Assembly: GCF_022427145.1 (NCBI RefSeq)
Contig: NZ_JAKSXN010000025.1
Coordinates: forward strand, 1 to 64,000
Direction: 5' to 3'
From: Paenibacillus timonensis
Lineage (GTDB): Bacteria; Bacillota; Bacilli; Paenibacillales; Paenibacillaceae
DNA: 64,000 bases
Shown here piece after piece: positions 35,497 through 45,199 of this stretch. A model generated the notes under the pieces. That model made no database searches. It was not told the DNA's origin and worked only from the letters and a program-made list of their open reading frames with translations. Numbering within the stretch: position 1 is the stretch's first letter; each line of letters opens with the position of its first letter. Both the position numbers and the translations under genes were made by a program.

Positions 35497-36393
35497 TTAT
35501 CCTTTAATTGAGCCGATCATGACCCCTTTGACAAAATGCCGCTGCACAAACGGGTACATGACCAACACCGGCAGACTGGAAACAATAATCACCGCATATT
35601 TAATGCTTTCGGAGAGAAGAATTTTCTCCTCCATCCCGACGTTGCCGCCATCGACGCCCGCAGACTGGCTGATCATCAAAATTTCCCGCAGGATCAGTTG
35701 GAGCGGGTAAAGATGCTCGCTGCGAATATAAATCAGCGCATTAAAGAAAGCATTCCAGTGGCCAACCGCATAGAACAAGACCATCACCGCCAATATCGGC
35801 TTGGACAACGGCAGGATAATGCTGATCAGCAGCCGCCAATTGGAGCAGCCGTCGATATGCGCCGCTTCCTGCAGTTCCCAAGGAATGCTGGATTGGAAAT
35901 ACGTTCTCATGACGATCAGATTGTAAGTGGAGATCGCCCCCGGAATGATCAGCGCCCACATCGTATCGACCATTCCGAGACTCTTGACGAGCAAGTAGCT
36001 CGGAATCAGCCCGCCGCTGAAGAACATCGTCAGGGTAATGATCAGCATCAACCCTTTACGTCCCGGCAAATCCGGCCTTGATAGCGGGTATGCCGCCAAA
36101 AGAGTCATTGTAATATTGATCAGTGTGCCGACGACAGTGTAGAGAATGGAGTTCCGGTAGCCGGTCCAAATCTGATCATTGTGCAGAATATTGTTATAAG
36201 CTTCAAGGGTGGGGCCCTTCGGAAGCAACCACACCTCACCGCTCAGCACCCTGGCAGGGTCGCTGAACGATGCGCTAACCACGAATAACAAAGGATAAAG
36301 CACGATCATAATGATCACCGCAGCGATCAAATATACGATAACATCGAACCAACGTTCGTCCGATGGACCTTTCGCAATTGCCTCTTTAGCCAT
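35497..36393 (-). CDS. carbohydrate ABC transporter permease (LplC-like)
   Basis: The 298-residue inner-membrane subunit has six helices. The cytoplasmic EAA loop for the ATPase reads EAAHIDGCSNWRLLISIILP. YPLLFVVSASFSDP after helix 1 and VKGVMIGSIKG at the end are typical of the LplC/YtcP group. No ATPase gene lies in the locus. A shared MsmX-type ATPase elsewhere is expected. Confidence 0.94.
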   Translation of the reverse strand: MAKEAIAKGPSDERWFDVIVYLIAAVIIMIVLYPLLFVVSASFSDPARVLSGEVWLLPKGPTLEAYNNILHNDQIWTGYRNSILYTVVGTLINITMTLLAAYPLSRPDLPGRKGLMLIITLTMFFSGGLIPSYLLVKSLGMVDTMWALIIPGAISTYNLIVMRTYFQSSIPWELQEAAHIDGCSNWRLLISIILPLSKPILAVMVLFYAVGHWNAFFNALIYIRSEHLYPLQLILREILMISQSAGVDGGNVGMEEKILLSESIKYAVIIVSSLPVLVMYPFVQRHFVKGVMIGSIKG

Positions 36394-36408
36394 ACTTCGT
36401 CCCCTCCA

Positions 36409-37374
36409 TTACCAAAGGCTCGTCTCCGACGTTTTGCGCGCGAACCGGTTTACCAGCAGCAGCAAGGTCAGGTTGATCAAGGAATTGAAGAGCCCGATGG
36501 CCGCCGTGTAGCTGTATTCCCCCTTCAATATCCCCGTCGTATACACAAACGTGGAAATAACGTCGCTCGCTTCGAGATTCAGGTTGTTTTGCATGAGCAA
36601 TATTTTCTCGAAACCGATGTTCATGAACTGCCCAATATCCAAAATGAGCAAGATGACGATGACGGGAACGATGCCCGGGAGAGAGACGTGCCAGATCCGC
36701 CGCATCCGCGATGCGCCGTCCATCTTGGCCGCTTCGTACAACTGCGGATTGATTCCGCTCAGCGCCGCGATGTAGATAATGGATTGCCAGCCCATATTCT
36801 GCCAGATGTTCGAACCGATAAAGATGGTCTTGAACCATCCGGCCGATTCCATGAAGCGGATTTCCGATCCGCCCAAGGCTTGGATCAGCATATTGATCGG
36901 GCCGTTCGTAGACAGAAGCACGGTTAATATCCCTACGATGACGACAACCGAAATGAAGTGCGGAATATAGGTGATGTTTTGCAACAGCTTGCTGTAGGTT
37001 TTGCTTCGAATCTCATTAATGAGAAGGGCAAGCATTATCGGAATCGGAAACGCAAGGATCAAGGAGAACAAATTGATGGAGAGCGTGTTCCAGAGCAGTC
37101 TCCAAAAGTAATACGAATCGAAAAACCGCTGGAAGTGCTCGAAACCAACCCAACTGCTGCCCAGAATCCCCTTGCCCGGATTAAAATTTTTGAAAGCGAT
37201 TTGCAGCCCGTATAAGGGGCCGTAATGGAACAGCAAATACCATGCGATCGGCAACAGCAGCATGAGATACAAATCGTATCTCTTTGCGATCTGCTTGATG
37301 AGGCGGCTGCCCCGTTCCGCTCGGAATCGGGGCGCCGCGGCAGTCTCATGGATTTCTGCGTTCTTCATGAACAT
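36409..37374 (-). CDS. carbohydrate ABC transporter permease (LplB-like)
   Basis: The 321-residue partner permease has a cytoplasmic N-terminal extension of about 35 residues, then six helices (YDLYLMLLLPIAWYLLFHYG first). The EAA loop reads EAAKMDGASRMRRIWHVSLP and the protein ends in VNRFARKTSETSLW. It lies 15 bp upstream of the second permease gene and 28 bp after the binding-protein gene. ATGs at 37374 and 37368 are both possible. Confidence 0.94.
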   Translation of the reverse strand: MFMKNAEIHETAAAPRFRAERGSRLIKQIAKRYDLYLMLLLPIAWYLLFHYGPLYGLQIAFKNFNPGKGILGSSWVGFEHFQRFFDSYYFWRLLWNTLSINLFSLILAFPIPIMLALLINEIRSKTYSKLLQNITYIPHFISVVVIVGILTVLLSTNGPINMLIQALGGSEIRFMESAGWFKTIFIGSNIWQNMGWQSIIYIAALSGINPQLYEAAKMDGASRMRRIWHVSLPGIVPVIVILLILDIGQFMNIGFEKILLMQNNLNLEASDVISTFVYTTGILKGEYSYTAAIGLFNSLINLTLLLLVNRFARKTSETSLW

Positions 37375-37402
37375 CCACTCCTATCCCACTTGAGGATCTG
37401 CC

Positions 37403-38977
37403 TTATTTAGCCATTTTGTCATAAGCGTCTTGATAAATTTGCTGAAGCTCTTCAATGTTCATCTTTTTCAACGTGGACTGGAACTCTTCCCACTTGTCGA
37501 AGCTCAAAGCGCCTGCGATAAATTTGGTGCTTTGCTCATCATAATACTTGTCGATATCGTTGCGGAGCACGTTCACCTTTTGGGCCGTTGCCTCGTCAAA
37601 CATCGGTGCAGCATAACGGATTTGCGGCATGTACGGATCCAACGCTTTCTGGGCTTCTTGTACTTGCGGAGGATTGATGTAGGAAGCGACATATTCGCTG
37701 ATCAGGTGAGGCGCGCCTCCACCGGCATACGGAGTCAGCTTCGGCTGCGTCTCGGCTGTAGAGAATTCCGGCTTATAAGTCGGGATGCCGTCGACCAATT
37801 CATAGTGCTCGCCTTCCCGTCCGAATCTCAGCAGTGTCGAGCCTTCATCGCTATAGAAATAGTCGATCCAGCGCATGGATACTTCCGGATATTTATTGAC
37901 CGAAGTAATGGCGAACGCACCTTGGTCACGCGGAACCGGGGCTCCCTGGCTTTGAAGACGGTCGCCATGCGGTCCTTCAAACGGAGCAATCCCCGTATAC
38001 TGATCGGCAATCGGCAGGAAGTTGTTGTTGGTCTGGTCAAAGAACACGCCCGTATTTCCCGAACCTTGTTTAGCCAAATACTGCGCTTCCGTATGGGAGA
38101 ATACTTCATGATCCAGCAGATTCTCTTTGTACAGCTTGTTCAGGAACATTAGCAGTTCCTTATTGCGTTCGCTCCCCATCCAGATTTCAACCTTGCCGTC
38201 GACGATGTTCACGTTGTAGCCGAACTGCTGGTCGAGTCCATACGAACCGCTCATCGCAACCACGATCGGGAGGCCGGTGCGGGCCGTGAGCGGAATTTCG
38301 TCCTGCTTTCCGTTTCCGTTCGGGTCCTGATCCCGGAAAGCCACCAGCACATTGTACAGTTCATCCAGCGTTTCCGGCGCTTTCAGGTTCAACTTCTCCA
38401 GCCAGGCCGTATTGATCCATCTCTTGTCCGTCCGGGCCGAATCCAGCGTAACAATGCCCGGAATCGTGTAGATATGCCCCTCCGGCGTAGTGATCGATGC
38501 GCGGATCTCCGGGTATTCCTCCATCAGTTTCTTCAGATTCGGAGCATATTCTTCGATCAAATTTTCCAGCGGAATCAATTGACCGCCAGCGCCGTAGCGA
38601 ACCGCTTCAAGCGGCGTGATTGCGGAGCGGTACATGATGTCCGGCAACTCGTTGGATGCAAACAGCAGATTCTTCTTCTCGGCAAAACCGTCGGTCGGAG
38701 ATTCGATGAACTCCATTTGGACATTGCTCATTTTCTCGTAATCCTGAAATACCGGCATGTCCTTAAACGGCCCGTTAACGGGCGCGATCCGGGTAAACGC
38801 CTTCAGTTTGACCGGTTCCTGCACGATCGGAAATCCGTCTTTGCTGACCTCGGATGCTCCGCCTCCTTCAGAAGCGGTTTTGTTCGCGCCGGAGCCGGAG
38901 CCGCATCCCCCCAGCACCAATGCGGCAATCAGCACCGCGCTGATCGTTTTTCCCCAATGTTTTCGCATCTTTTGCAT
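37403..38977 (-). CDS. extracellular solute-binding lipoprotein
   Basis: The roughly 524-residue lipoprotein has signal sequence KTISAVLIAALVLGGC with lipobox Cys at about 25, then a Ser/Gly linker and a large LplA-type binding domain (QEPVKLKAFTRIAPVNG, IGSERN-like WMGSERNKELLMFLN). It is the substrate-capturing subunit for the two permeases downstream. Starts at 38977 and 38968 are both close to AAGGAGG. A cre site lies 34 bp upstream. Confidence 0.92.
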   Translation of the reverse strand: MQKMRKHWGKTISAVLIAALVLGGCGSGSGANKTASEGGGASEVSKDGFPIVQEPVKLKAFTRIAPVNGPFKDMPVFQDYEKMSNVQMEFIESPTDGFAEKKNLLFASNELPDIMYRSAITPLEAVRYGAGGQLIPLENLIEEYAPNLKKLMEEYPEIRASITTPEGHIYTIPGIVTLDSARTDKRWINTAWLEKLNLKAPETLDELYNVLVAFRDQDPNGNGKQDEIPLTARTGLPIVVAMSGSYGLDQQFGYNVNIVDGKVEIWMGSERNKELLMFLNKLYKENLLDHEVFSHTEAQYLAKQGSGNTGVFFDQTNNNFLPIADQYTGIAPFEGPHGDRLQSQGAPVPRDQGAFAITSVNKYPEVSMRWIDYFYSDEGSTLLRFGREGEHYELVDGIPTYKPEFSTAETQPKLTPYAGGGAPHLISEYVASYINPPQVQEAQKALDPYMPQIRYAAPMFDEATAQKVNVLRNDIDKYYDEQSTKFIAGALSFDKWEEFQSTLKKMNIEELQQIYQDAYDKMAK

Positions 38978-39010
38978 GACCTCCTTCGTAAATGGCAAAA
39001 CATCGATTGC

Positions 39011-39024
39011 TGTAAGCGTTTACC
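39011..39024 (-). promoter_or_regulatory. cre site (CcpA) upstream of the binding-protein gene
   Basis: TGTAAGCGTTTACC matches the catabolite-responsive element WTGNAANCGNWNNCA and lies in the 115-bp spacer ahead of the transporter genes. Confidence 0.65.
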
Positions 39025-39092
39025 TTGGTGTGAATTCATTATATTCGATCCGCACGGGCGCCAAATTCCACAATTATGACCACATACTCCAC

Positions 39093-40685
39093 TTATTTGA
39101 CGGTAGGGGTAGGCCTGATTTTCTGCACGTAGGCTTGGGGGGTCATGCCGGTCCACTCCTTGAACACTTTGAAAAAATAGTTATACGTGCTGAACCCCAC
39201 CTGCACGCTCACCTGCTTAACCGAGTACCCGCCGCTTTCCAACAGCTTGCGACTGGCGTCGATCCGAACCCGGTTCACGTATTCCGAAAACGTCATCCCC
39301 GTCTCCTCTTTGAAAATCCGGCTGAGATACGAGGGATGAAGCCCGATGGCTCCCGCCGCAAGCTCCAACGTGATATAGCTTGGGTATTTCTCCAGGATCA
39401 GCAGAATCGCTTGCGAAACATGCCGCGAATGGTGACCGGCCGCACGCTCCCGCTTCAACCGGTCAAGCAGCTCCTCGTAATAGGAGTACAGCCATTGCTC
39501 CAAACCGTCCACGCTGCCGATCCGACCCAAATCCTCCCGCGCCGTGAAGCCGCTTCCCGCCGGGTCGTCTCCGGCGAAAGGAACCCATTTGCGAGCCGCC
39601 TTCTCCCCTATGGAGAGCAGCTCGCGGACGATCATCTGAACCGCTTGGGCATGGACCGGCTGCTGACGAATCCCCTTAAACGCGGAGGCAATCGCTTCCC
39701 GCACGCCTTCCCGATCTAAATTTTCCATGGAGAGGAGGAGCTGCTTCTGTTCCTCGATCGTTAAAGAAACCCTTTCAGCGAACGCCCCCTCCGCAGGCAG
39801 GGGACGGGAAGCGTCAAGAACCTGCTCGGCGGTCCGGTAACTAGCCTCAAGCTTGGACAAGCTGGAACACACGTGGCCGATCGCATACGTACATTTCAAA
39901 TTCAAAAACAGCTCCAGCGAATGGCGCAGGTGACTCATCAGCCTTTCCGCTTCGCTCGCGGCGACCTGCTCGCTCCTGTCCTTGAAAGCGAACAAGGCAG
40001 CGATGCGGCCGTTTTCCACGTAAGTCACGGTCCGTTCCGGTTGATCCCCTAAGGTCTGCTGCATCAGGTCAATGGCCTGCTGGACCATCCGGTTGGTCTG
40101 CACGTCGCTGCGGGATTCCGTCAGCAGCAGGAAGGAGGAGATTTGCATCGCCGCGGCGGTATAACACACCGTATCCTGTAACCGTCCGCTATTCCGGGCA
40201 TAATCCTCCAGTTCCTTGACTGCGCCGGGCTTCCCCCGCATGGTTTGGGCAAGGAGTTCCCGAAACTCCGAAGGGCTGCCGAGCTTTCGCAATTGGCCGT
40301 CCTGGTCCTTCTCCATTTCGCGGGCCGCTTTCCTCAACACGCCGCTAAGTTGATCCGCGTCCAAACGATGCTTCAGCAAATAATCGACCGCCCCGTTCTT
40401 CAAGCACTCGCGAACATAGTCGTAATCGTCATAGCTGCTAAGCATGATGGTCTTCACGGAGGGATAACGCTCCCGGATCGTTCGGTTTAATTCCACGCCG
40501 TTCATGCCCTGCATATTCACGTCCAGGATAACGATATGGGGCCGAAGCCGTTCGATCATCCGGAGCGCTTTCTCTCCCTCATAGGCTTCGCCGCAAAGTT
40601 CGAAACCCTGGTTTCGCCAATCCGACAGCGTACGAAGATGGTGGTGCACCAAAGGTTCATCGTCAACCAACAATACTTGATACAT
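39093..40685 (-). CDS. AraC-type response regulator (YesN family)
   Basis: The 530-residue protein has a receiver domain with D8-D9 and phospho-acceptor D55 (IVILDVNMQGMNG), a middle helical region, and a C-terminal AraC double helix-turn-helix (ITLELAAGAIGLHPSYLSRI, VKQVSVQVGFSTYNYFFKVF). It starts 14 bp after the kinase gene and should activate the transporter and hydrolase genes downstream when the substrate is present. Confidence 0.95.
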   Translation of the reverse strand: MYQVLLVDDEPLVHHHLRTLSDWRNQGFELCGEAYEGEKALRMIERLRPHIVILDVNMQGMNGVELNRTIRERYPSVKTIMLSSYDDYDYVRECLKNGAVDYLLKHRLDADQLSGVLRKAAREMEKDQDGQLRKLGSPSEFRELLAQTMRGKPGAVKELEDYARNSGRLQDTVCYTAAAMQISSFLLLTESRSDVQTNRMVQQAIDLMQQTLGDQPERTVTYVENGRIAALFAFKDRSEQVAASEAERLMSHLRHSLELFLNLKCTYAIGHVCSSLSKLEASYRTAEQVLDASRPLPAEGAFAERVSLTIEEQKQLLLSMENLDREGVREAIASAFKGIRQQPVHAQAVQMIVRELLSIGEKAARKWVPFAGDDPAGSGFTAREDLGRIGSVDGLEQWLYSYYEELLDRLKRERAAGHHSRHVSQAILLILEKYPSYITLELAAGAIGLHPSYLSRIFKEETGMTFSEYVNRVRIDASRKLLESGGYSVKQVSVQVGFSTYNYFFKVFKEWTGMTPQAYVQKIRPTPTVK

Positions 40686-40699
40686 GGCCTATTCCCCTT

Positions 40700-42481
40700 T
40701 TAGTATTTTTTGTCCAGGTCTGCCGATCGAGGAAACCGAATCTCCACTTTCGTATACAATCCCTCTTCGCTGTAGAGTCTGATGCCGTAGGGTTCACCGA
40801 AAATCCGGGATATCCGCTCATGCACATTGCGAACCCCCATGCCGCTGAATCGCGAAGGCGCTTCGGCGTCCTCCCTCATCAAAGCTTCCAGCTTCTCCTT
40901 GCTTATGCCCTTTCCGTTATCCATCACTTCGATCTTCAGATCCCCGTCCTCCTCGAAAACGCGGATCAGCACGAATCCCCCCTGCACCGACGGGTCGAAG
41001 CCGTGCATGAGCGCGTTCTCCACGATCGGTTGAAGCGTGAGCTTCAACACCCGGCATTCCAGCAGTACTTCATCCTCAACCTGAAATTCCACCGGGATCG
41101 GTTCCAAAAACTTGTATTTGGCTATGGCGACGTAACTGGATACATAACCAAGCTCCTCCCGCAAGGTTAGGAACTCTCCGGAGTTCCCAAGCACGCCCCG
41201 CATCAACTCGACCAACGCCCCGGATACTTCCTCGATATTGGGGACTCCGTTCAGCTTGGCCAAATACTTGATCGTGTTCAGCGAATTATAGAGAAAATGC
41301 GGCCGGATTTGCGCCTGCAGCGCGGTGAGCTCCGCCCCCCGCTTGGCCTGCTCGCTCATTCGGATCCCTTCCATCAAGCGTTTCAATTCGTCGACCATGC
41401 TGATGAATACCCGATACAAATCGCCAATTTCGTCCTTGGTATCGATTTCCGTCCGCGGGAAATCCAGATTTCCATCCTTGACCCGCATCATCATCGTTTT
41501 CAAGCGGCGGATATGAAGGGTAGTCCGCTTGGACGTTTGCAACGATCCGATCAGCACGACGGCAAACACCGCGACGGCAACCTCCACCATCAGATTGCGG
41601 ATCTTCTCGGATTCGCTCAGCAGAGAATCAAGCGGAATCAGGGCTCGCGTCGTCCACCCGGTATTTTCGGACTTTCGGCTGACGACGATATAACGTTTGC
41701 CGTCGATGGCTCGTTCAACGGTTTCCTCCCGATCAGAGGGTTCTACCTCGTCGTAAATAGCCTTGGTCATTTCGGCGGAAACAGCCGAGGGTGCGGAATC
41801 GGACTGAAAAACAAGCTGTTTCTGCCCATCCAGCACGTATAAAATGCTGTCTGAGGTCGGTTTCACGCCGTACGTCGTTCGGATGAAATCATAATTCAAG
41901 TCGACCATGACGACACCGATCGTCTCCCGGTTATAGCGGAGAACGCGCCCGACGGAAATCGCCTCCGACGTATCCGACCTTTTGAAATACGCATGGCGTT
42001 CCCCTTTGCTTAGCATGAAACCCATCATTTCGGTATCGAGAAACGTACGGTCGATCCAGGGGCCTCCCGAGAAGAATACTTTACCGTTCAGGCCAACTAC
42101 GGCAATGCGGGAGATATAAGGCTTGTAATCGATCATTCCGGACAGAAATTCGGTAATCCGCTTCTGTTCCTGAAACCATTCGTAGCTGATTTCTTCGTTA
42201 GGACTCAAAATCGTATCGATGACCGTATTTTTATTCGTCGCCACCACCGTATTCATGCGGTCGATTTCCTTGAGCATGACGTTCAAGGATTCGTCGGCAT
42301 GACGAATGCTGTCCGAAACGGAGGTGATGGCATTTCTTTTGATCGTGTCGCGCATGTTGACATAAATGATGCTGGTCACGGAGACGATGGCTAGAAGCGT
42401 CAACACCCCAAAAGCAATAAATATTTTTCCTTGAATGCCCAGCTTCGGCGAAATCCACTTGCGCAGCCTTGCTAATTTCAT
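40700..42481 (-). CDS. sensor histidine kinase (YesM family)
   Basis: The 593-residue membrane kinase has TM1 at about 20-42, a large extracellular dCache-like sensor to about 275, TM2 at about 280-300, then HAMP, a His_kinase domain (ALQAQIRPHFLYNSLNTIKY with the phospho-His) and an ATPase domain (GFDPSVQGGFVLIRV, MDNGKGIS, GMGVRNVHERI). It pairs with the YesN-type regulator immediately downstream. It probably senses extracellular sugars or the binding protein. A perfect cre palindrome lies just upstream. Confidence 0.95.
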   Translation of the reverse strand: MKLARLRKWISPKLGIQGKIFIAFGVLTLLAIVSVTSIIYVNMRDTIKRNAITSVSDSIRHADESLNVMLKEIDRMNTVVATNKNTVIDTILSPNEEISYEWFQEQKRITEFLSGMIDYKPYISRIAVVGLNGKVFFSGGPWIDRTFLDTEMMGFMLSKGERHAYFKRSDTSEAISVGRVLRYNRETIGVVMVDLNYDFIRTTYGVKPTSDSILYVLDGQKQLVFQSDSAPSAVSAEMTKAIYDEVEPSDREETVERAIDGKRYIVVSRKSENTGWTTRALIPLDSLLSESEKIRNLMVEVAVAVFAVVLIGSLQTSKRTTLHIRRLKTMMMRVKDGNLDFPRTEIDTKDEIGDLYRVFISMVDELKRLMEGIRMSEQAKRGAELTALQAQIRPHFLYNSLNTIKYLAKLNGVPNIEEVSGALVELMRGVLGNSGEFLTLREELGYVSSYVAIAKYKFLEPIPVEFQVEDEVLLECRVLKLTLQPIVENALMHGFDPSVQGGFVLIRVFEEDGDLKIEVMDNGKGISKEKLEALMREDAEAPSRFSGMGVRNVHERISRIFGEPYGIRLYSEEGLYTKVEIRFPRSADLDKKY

Positions 42482-42521
42482 GATCTTATCCCCTTTATAT
42501 CCGGATCCGGCCGCTCGCCGA

Positions 42522-42533
42522 GTAAGCGCTTAC
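42522..42533 (-). promoter_or_regulatory. cre-like palindrome upstream of the sensor kinase gene
   Basis: GTAAGCGCTTAC is a perfect 12-bp palindrome with the core of a CcpA site, 41 bp before the kinase start codon. Confidence 0.6.
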
Positions 42534-42560
42534 GAAATGATCCCGGCTTCCCCCTGCTCG

Positions 42561-43421
42561 TTAAGTCCTGCTGTTTCGCATCGCCAAAGGAGGCATTTTG
42601 AAATACATTTTAAAGGCTCGAGTAAACGTATACAGGTTCGGATAACCCAAAGACAAGGCGATCTCCGTTACGGAAGCATCCGTTTCGACGACAAGCCGCT
42701 TGGCCTTCTCCATTCGAATCTTCTGCAAAAATTTCTGCGGCGACACCCCGATCTGACTGGCAAACACATTGGAAAAATACGAGCGGTGCACCCCTGCAAA
42801 AGCGGCGACCTGCTGCACGGTAATTCCCTCCGTCGCATGAAGGTCCATAAACTCCATGCACTCGCGGATCCAGCCCGAAGGCTCGCTCAGTTCGGCAGGG
42901 GCCGTCTCGGGGATCAACTCGGCCAGCAGCCGGCAAATTCCCCCTTGGAGCTCCAAAGAAGCAGACGGGCTCCACCGCTCGACGTTTCCTAATTTTTCGA
43001 CCATCTCCTCCTGCAGTTCCCGCACTTGCCGAGTGACGATCCCTTTCCCGAACGGTCTCTCTGGTACCAGACCTGCAAGCTCCAATAACGGCTTGACGCG
43101 GCTGCCGTCCATGGCGAGCCAGTTCATTCGCAGCGGCTTCTCCGAGGGCAACGCATGATAAAAGTAGGTCCGTCCAGGAAACAGGCAAAATAAATCGCCC
43201 GGCTGCAATTCGATCCGTTTGCCTTCGAATTCGAAGCACACGTTTCCTTCCAGCACGAAATGAAGGCTATAGCACTCAATCCTTTTCGGCCCTACTTTGT
43301 AATGGGGCTTGGCAATGTTACGCCCCGCCCGGACGGGCCACAGCTGGGCTTCCCGGTCCAGGTAACCGGGCGTGTAATAAATAAACTCGGCGTATTCATG
43401 CTCATACTCCTGCATCATCAC
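42561..43421 (-). CDS. AraC-family regulator with cupin sensor
   Basis: The 286-residue protein has an N-terminal AraC-binding cupin barrel (about 40-100, YSLHFVLEGNVCFEFEGKRI, LQPGDLFCLFPG) and two helix-turn-helix motifs at the C-terminus (ITVQQVAAFAGVHRSYFSNV, VTEIALSLGYPNLYTFTRAF). It follows AGGAGGGGG; GTG 43421 and two following ATGs are all possible. It is divergent from the sulfatase gene and lies upstream of the YesM/YesN locus, so it could regulate either. Confidence 0.92.
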   Translation of the reverse strand: MMMQEYEHEYAEFIYYTPGYLDREAQLWPVRAGRNIAKPHYKVGPKRIECYSLHFVLEGNVCFEFEGKRIELQPGDLFCLFPGRTYFYHALPSEKPLRMNWLAMDGSRVKPLLELAGLVPERPFGKGIVTRQVRELQEEMVEKLGNVERWSPSASLELQGGICRLLAELIPETAPAELSEPSGWIRECMEFMDLHATEGITVQQVAAFAGVHRSYFSNVFASQIGVSPQKFLQKIRMEKAKRLVVETDASVTEIALSLGYPNLYTFTRAFKMYFKMPPLAMRNSRT

Positions 43422-43540
43422 GTACTATCCCCCTCCTACTCGATCCCTTCACAGACAACAAAATGATAAATGTAATGTAACACAACGCCATTTATAAATC
43501 ACGCTGTAATCAATATTATCATAATAGGAGGGGATAAAAT

Positions 43541-45079
43541 TTGTCCAGTAGACCTAACATTTTACTAATTACTAGCGACCAACAGCATTGGAATACCATC
43601 GGTGCGTTCCAACCTGAAATTTCCACGCCGAATTTGGATCGCTTGACCCGGGAAGGGACGATGTTCGGCCGTGCCTATTGCCCGAATCCGACCTGTACGC
43701 CAAGCCGGTCTTCGATCATCACCGGCATGTATCCAAGCCAGCACGGCGCATGGACGCTTGGAACGAAACTGTTGGAGGACCGTCACACCGTCGGCGAAGA
43801 TTTTAAGCAAGCCGGGTATCAAACTTCATTAATCGGTAAAGCGCATTTTCAGCCTTTGAAATCGACGTCCGAATACGATTCGAAAGAAGCTTATCCGTTA
43901 CTGCAGGATTTAACCTATTGGCGGGACGATCATGGGCCGTTTTACGGCTTCGATCACGTCGAACTCGCACGCAACCATACGAACGAGGCTCATGTGGGGC
44001 AGCATTATGCCTTGTGGTTGGAGGAACAAGGATGCACCAATTGGCGGGACTATTTCCTGGCTCCGACCGGAAATATGGATCCCGCGCAAACCTACAAATG
44101 GCCGATTCCGGAAAAATATCATTACAACACGTGGATCGCGGAACGGACCAATGCCCGTCTGGAGGAGCATCGCAAAACGGGGGACCCGTTCTTTCTATGG
44201 GCCAGCTTCTTCGACCCTCACCCGGAATACTTGGTGCCTGAACCTTGGGATACGATGTATGATCCCGAGCAGTTGACGATCCCGTCGATGACGCCGGGAG
44301 AACATGACCGGAACCCGCCTCACTTCGGCTTGACCCAAGAGGAACATCCGGATTTTTCCTATTTAATGGAAACCGGTTTCGGCATCCATGGCTACCGTTC
44401 CCATCATTATTACGAATACGGAGCGAAGCGGCGGCTTACGGAGTACGATAAAAAGAAGCTGGTCGCGGTTTATTACGGCATGATCAGCTTGATGGACAAA
44501 TATATCGGTCGGATTCTCGACAAGCTGGACGATCTGGGCCTGGCGGACGATACCCTCGTCGTATTCACGACGGACCACGGCCACTTCTTCGGCCAACACG
44601 GTTTGCAGGCCAAGGGAGGGTTTCATTACGAGGATTTGATTAAGCTGCCGTTCATCATCAGGTACCCGGGCCATGTTCCCGCCGGACGGCGTTCGGATGC
44701 ATTGCAATCCCTGGTCGATCTAGCCCCGACCTTCCTCTCCTTCTGCGGTTTGCCCATCCCGCGGACGATGGCCGGGGTCGACCAGAAGGAGGTGTGGCTA
44801 GGTCGCCGGGAGAAGGCGCGGGATCACGTCATCTGCGAGTTCCGGCATGAACCGACGACGATCCATCAAAAAACCTACGTCGATGAACGTTATAAAATCA
44901 CGGTATATTACAACCAGACCTATGGAGAAATTTTTGATTTGGTCGAGGACCCTGGCGAGCTTTATAACTTGTGGGATGAACCTGGCTACGAAGGGTTAAA
45001 GACGGAACTTCTTCTCAAGTACGCTTGGGCCGAGCTAGGCAAGGAACCGATGCCGATGCCCCGGATTCATCATGCATAG
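43541..45079 (+). CDS. type I sulfatase, cytoplasmic-type
   Basis: The 512-residue formylglycine sulfatase has active-site signature CTPSRSSIITG, with C52 as the residue to be oxidised. Metal ligands are in ITSDQQ (early Asp) and TTDHGHFFGQHGL. SLIGKAHFQP supplies the Lys-His pair. There is no signal peptide, so it should act on imported sulfated sugars in the cytoplasm. TTG 43541 is 7 nt after AGGAGGGG. The Cys-type motif needs either an anaerobic maturase or FGE; the maturase at 48050 is the obvious partner. The substrate is unknown. Confidence 0.93.
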   Translation: MSSRPNILLITSDQQHWNTIGAFQPEISTPNLDRLTREGTMFGRAYCPNPTCTPSRSSIITGMYPSQHGAWTLGTKLLEDRHTVGEDFKQAGYQTSLIGKAHFQPLKSTSEYDSKEAYPLLQDLTYWRDDHGPFYGFDHVELARNHTNEAHVGQHYALWLEEQGCTNWRDYFLAPTGNMDPAQTYKWPIPEKYHYNTWIAERTNARLEEHRKTGDPFFLWASFFDPHPEYLVPEPWDTMYDPEQLTIPSMTPGEHDRNPPHFGLTQEEHPDFSYLMETGFGIHGYRSHHYYEYGAKRRLTEYDKKKLVAVYYGMISLMDKYIGRILDKLDDLGLADDTLVVFTTDHGHFFGQHGLQAKGGFHYEDLIKLPFIIRYPGHVPAGRRSDALQSLVDLAPTFLSFCGLPIPRTMAGVDQKEVWLGRREKARDHVICEFRHEPTTIHQKTYVDERYKITVYYNQTYGEIFDLVEDPGELYNLWDEPGYEGLKTELLLKYAWAELGKEPMPMPRIHHA

Positions 45080-45108
45080 CTTGGAATATGAATTAACTCC
45101 ATAACGCG

Positions 45109-45143
45109 ACAAAGGTTGCTCTTTAATTCAGGGCAACCTTTGT
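45109..45143. terminator. terminator between sulfatase and chr genes
   Basis: ACAAAGGTTGC / GCAACCTTTGT is an 11-bp perfect stem with a TGTTGTT tail. Confidence 0.75.
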
Positions 45144-45199
45144 TGTTGCTGGGATAGAAACCTCGGTAGGAAAACTGTACTCCGCCTTCACTCCGGTTT

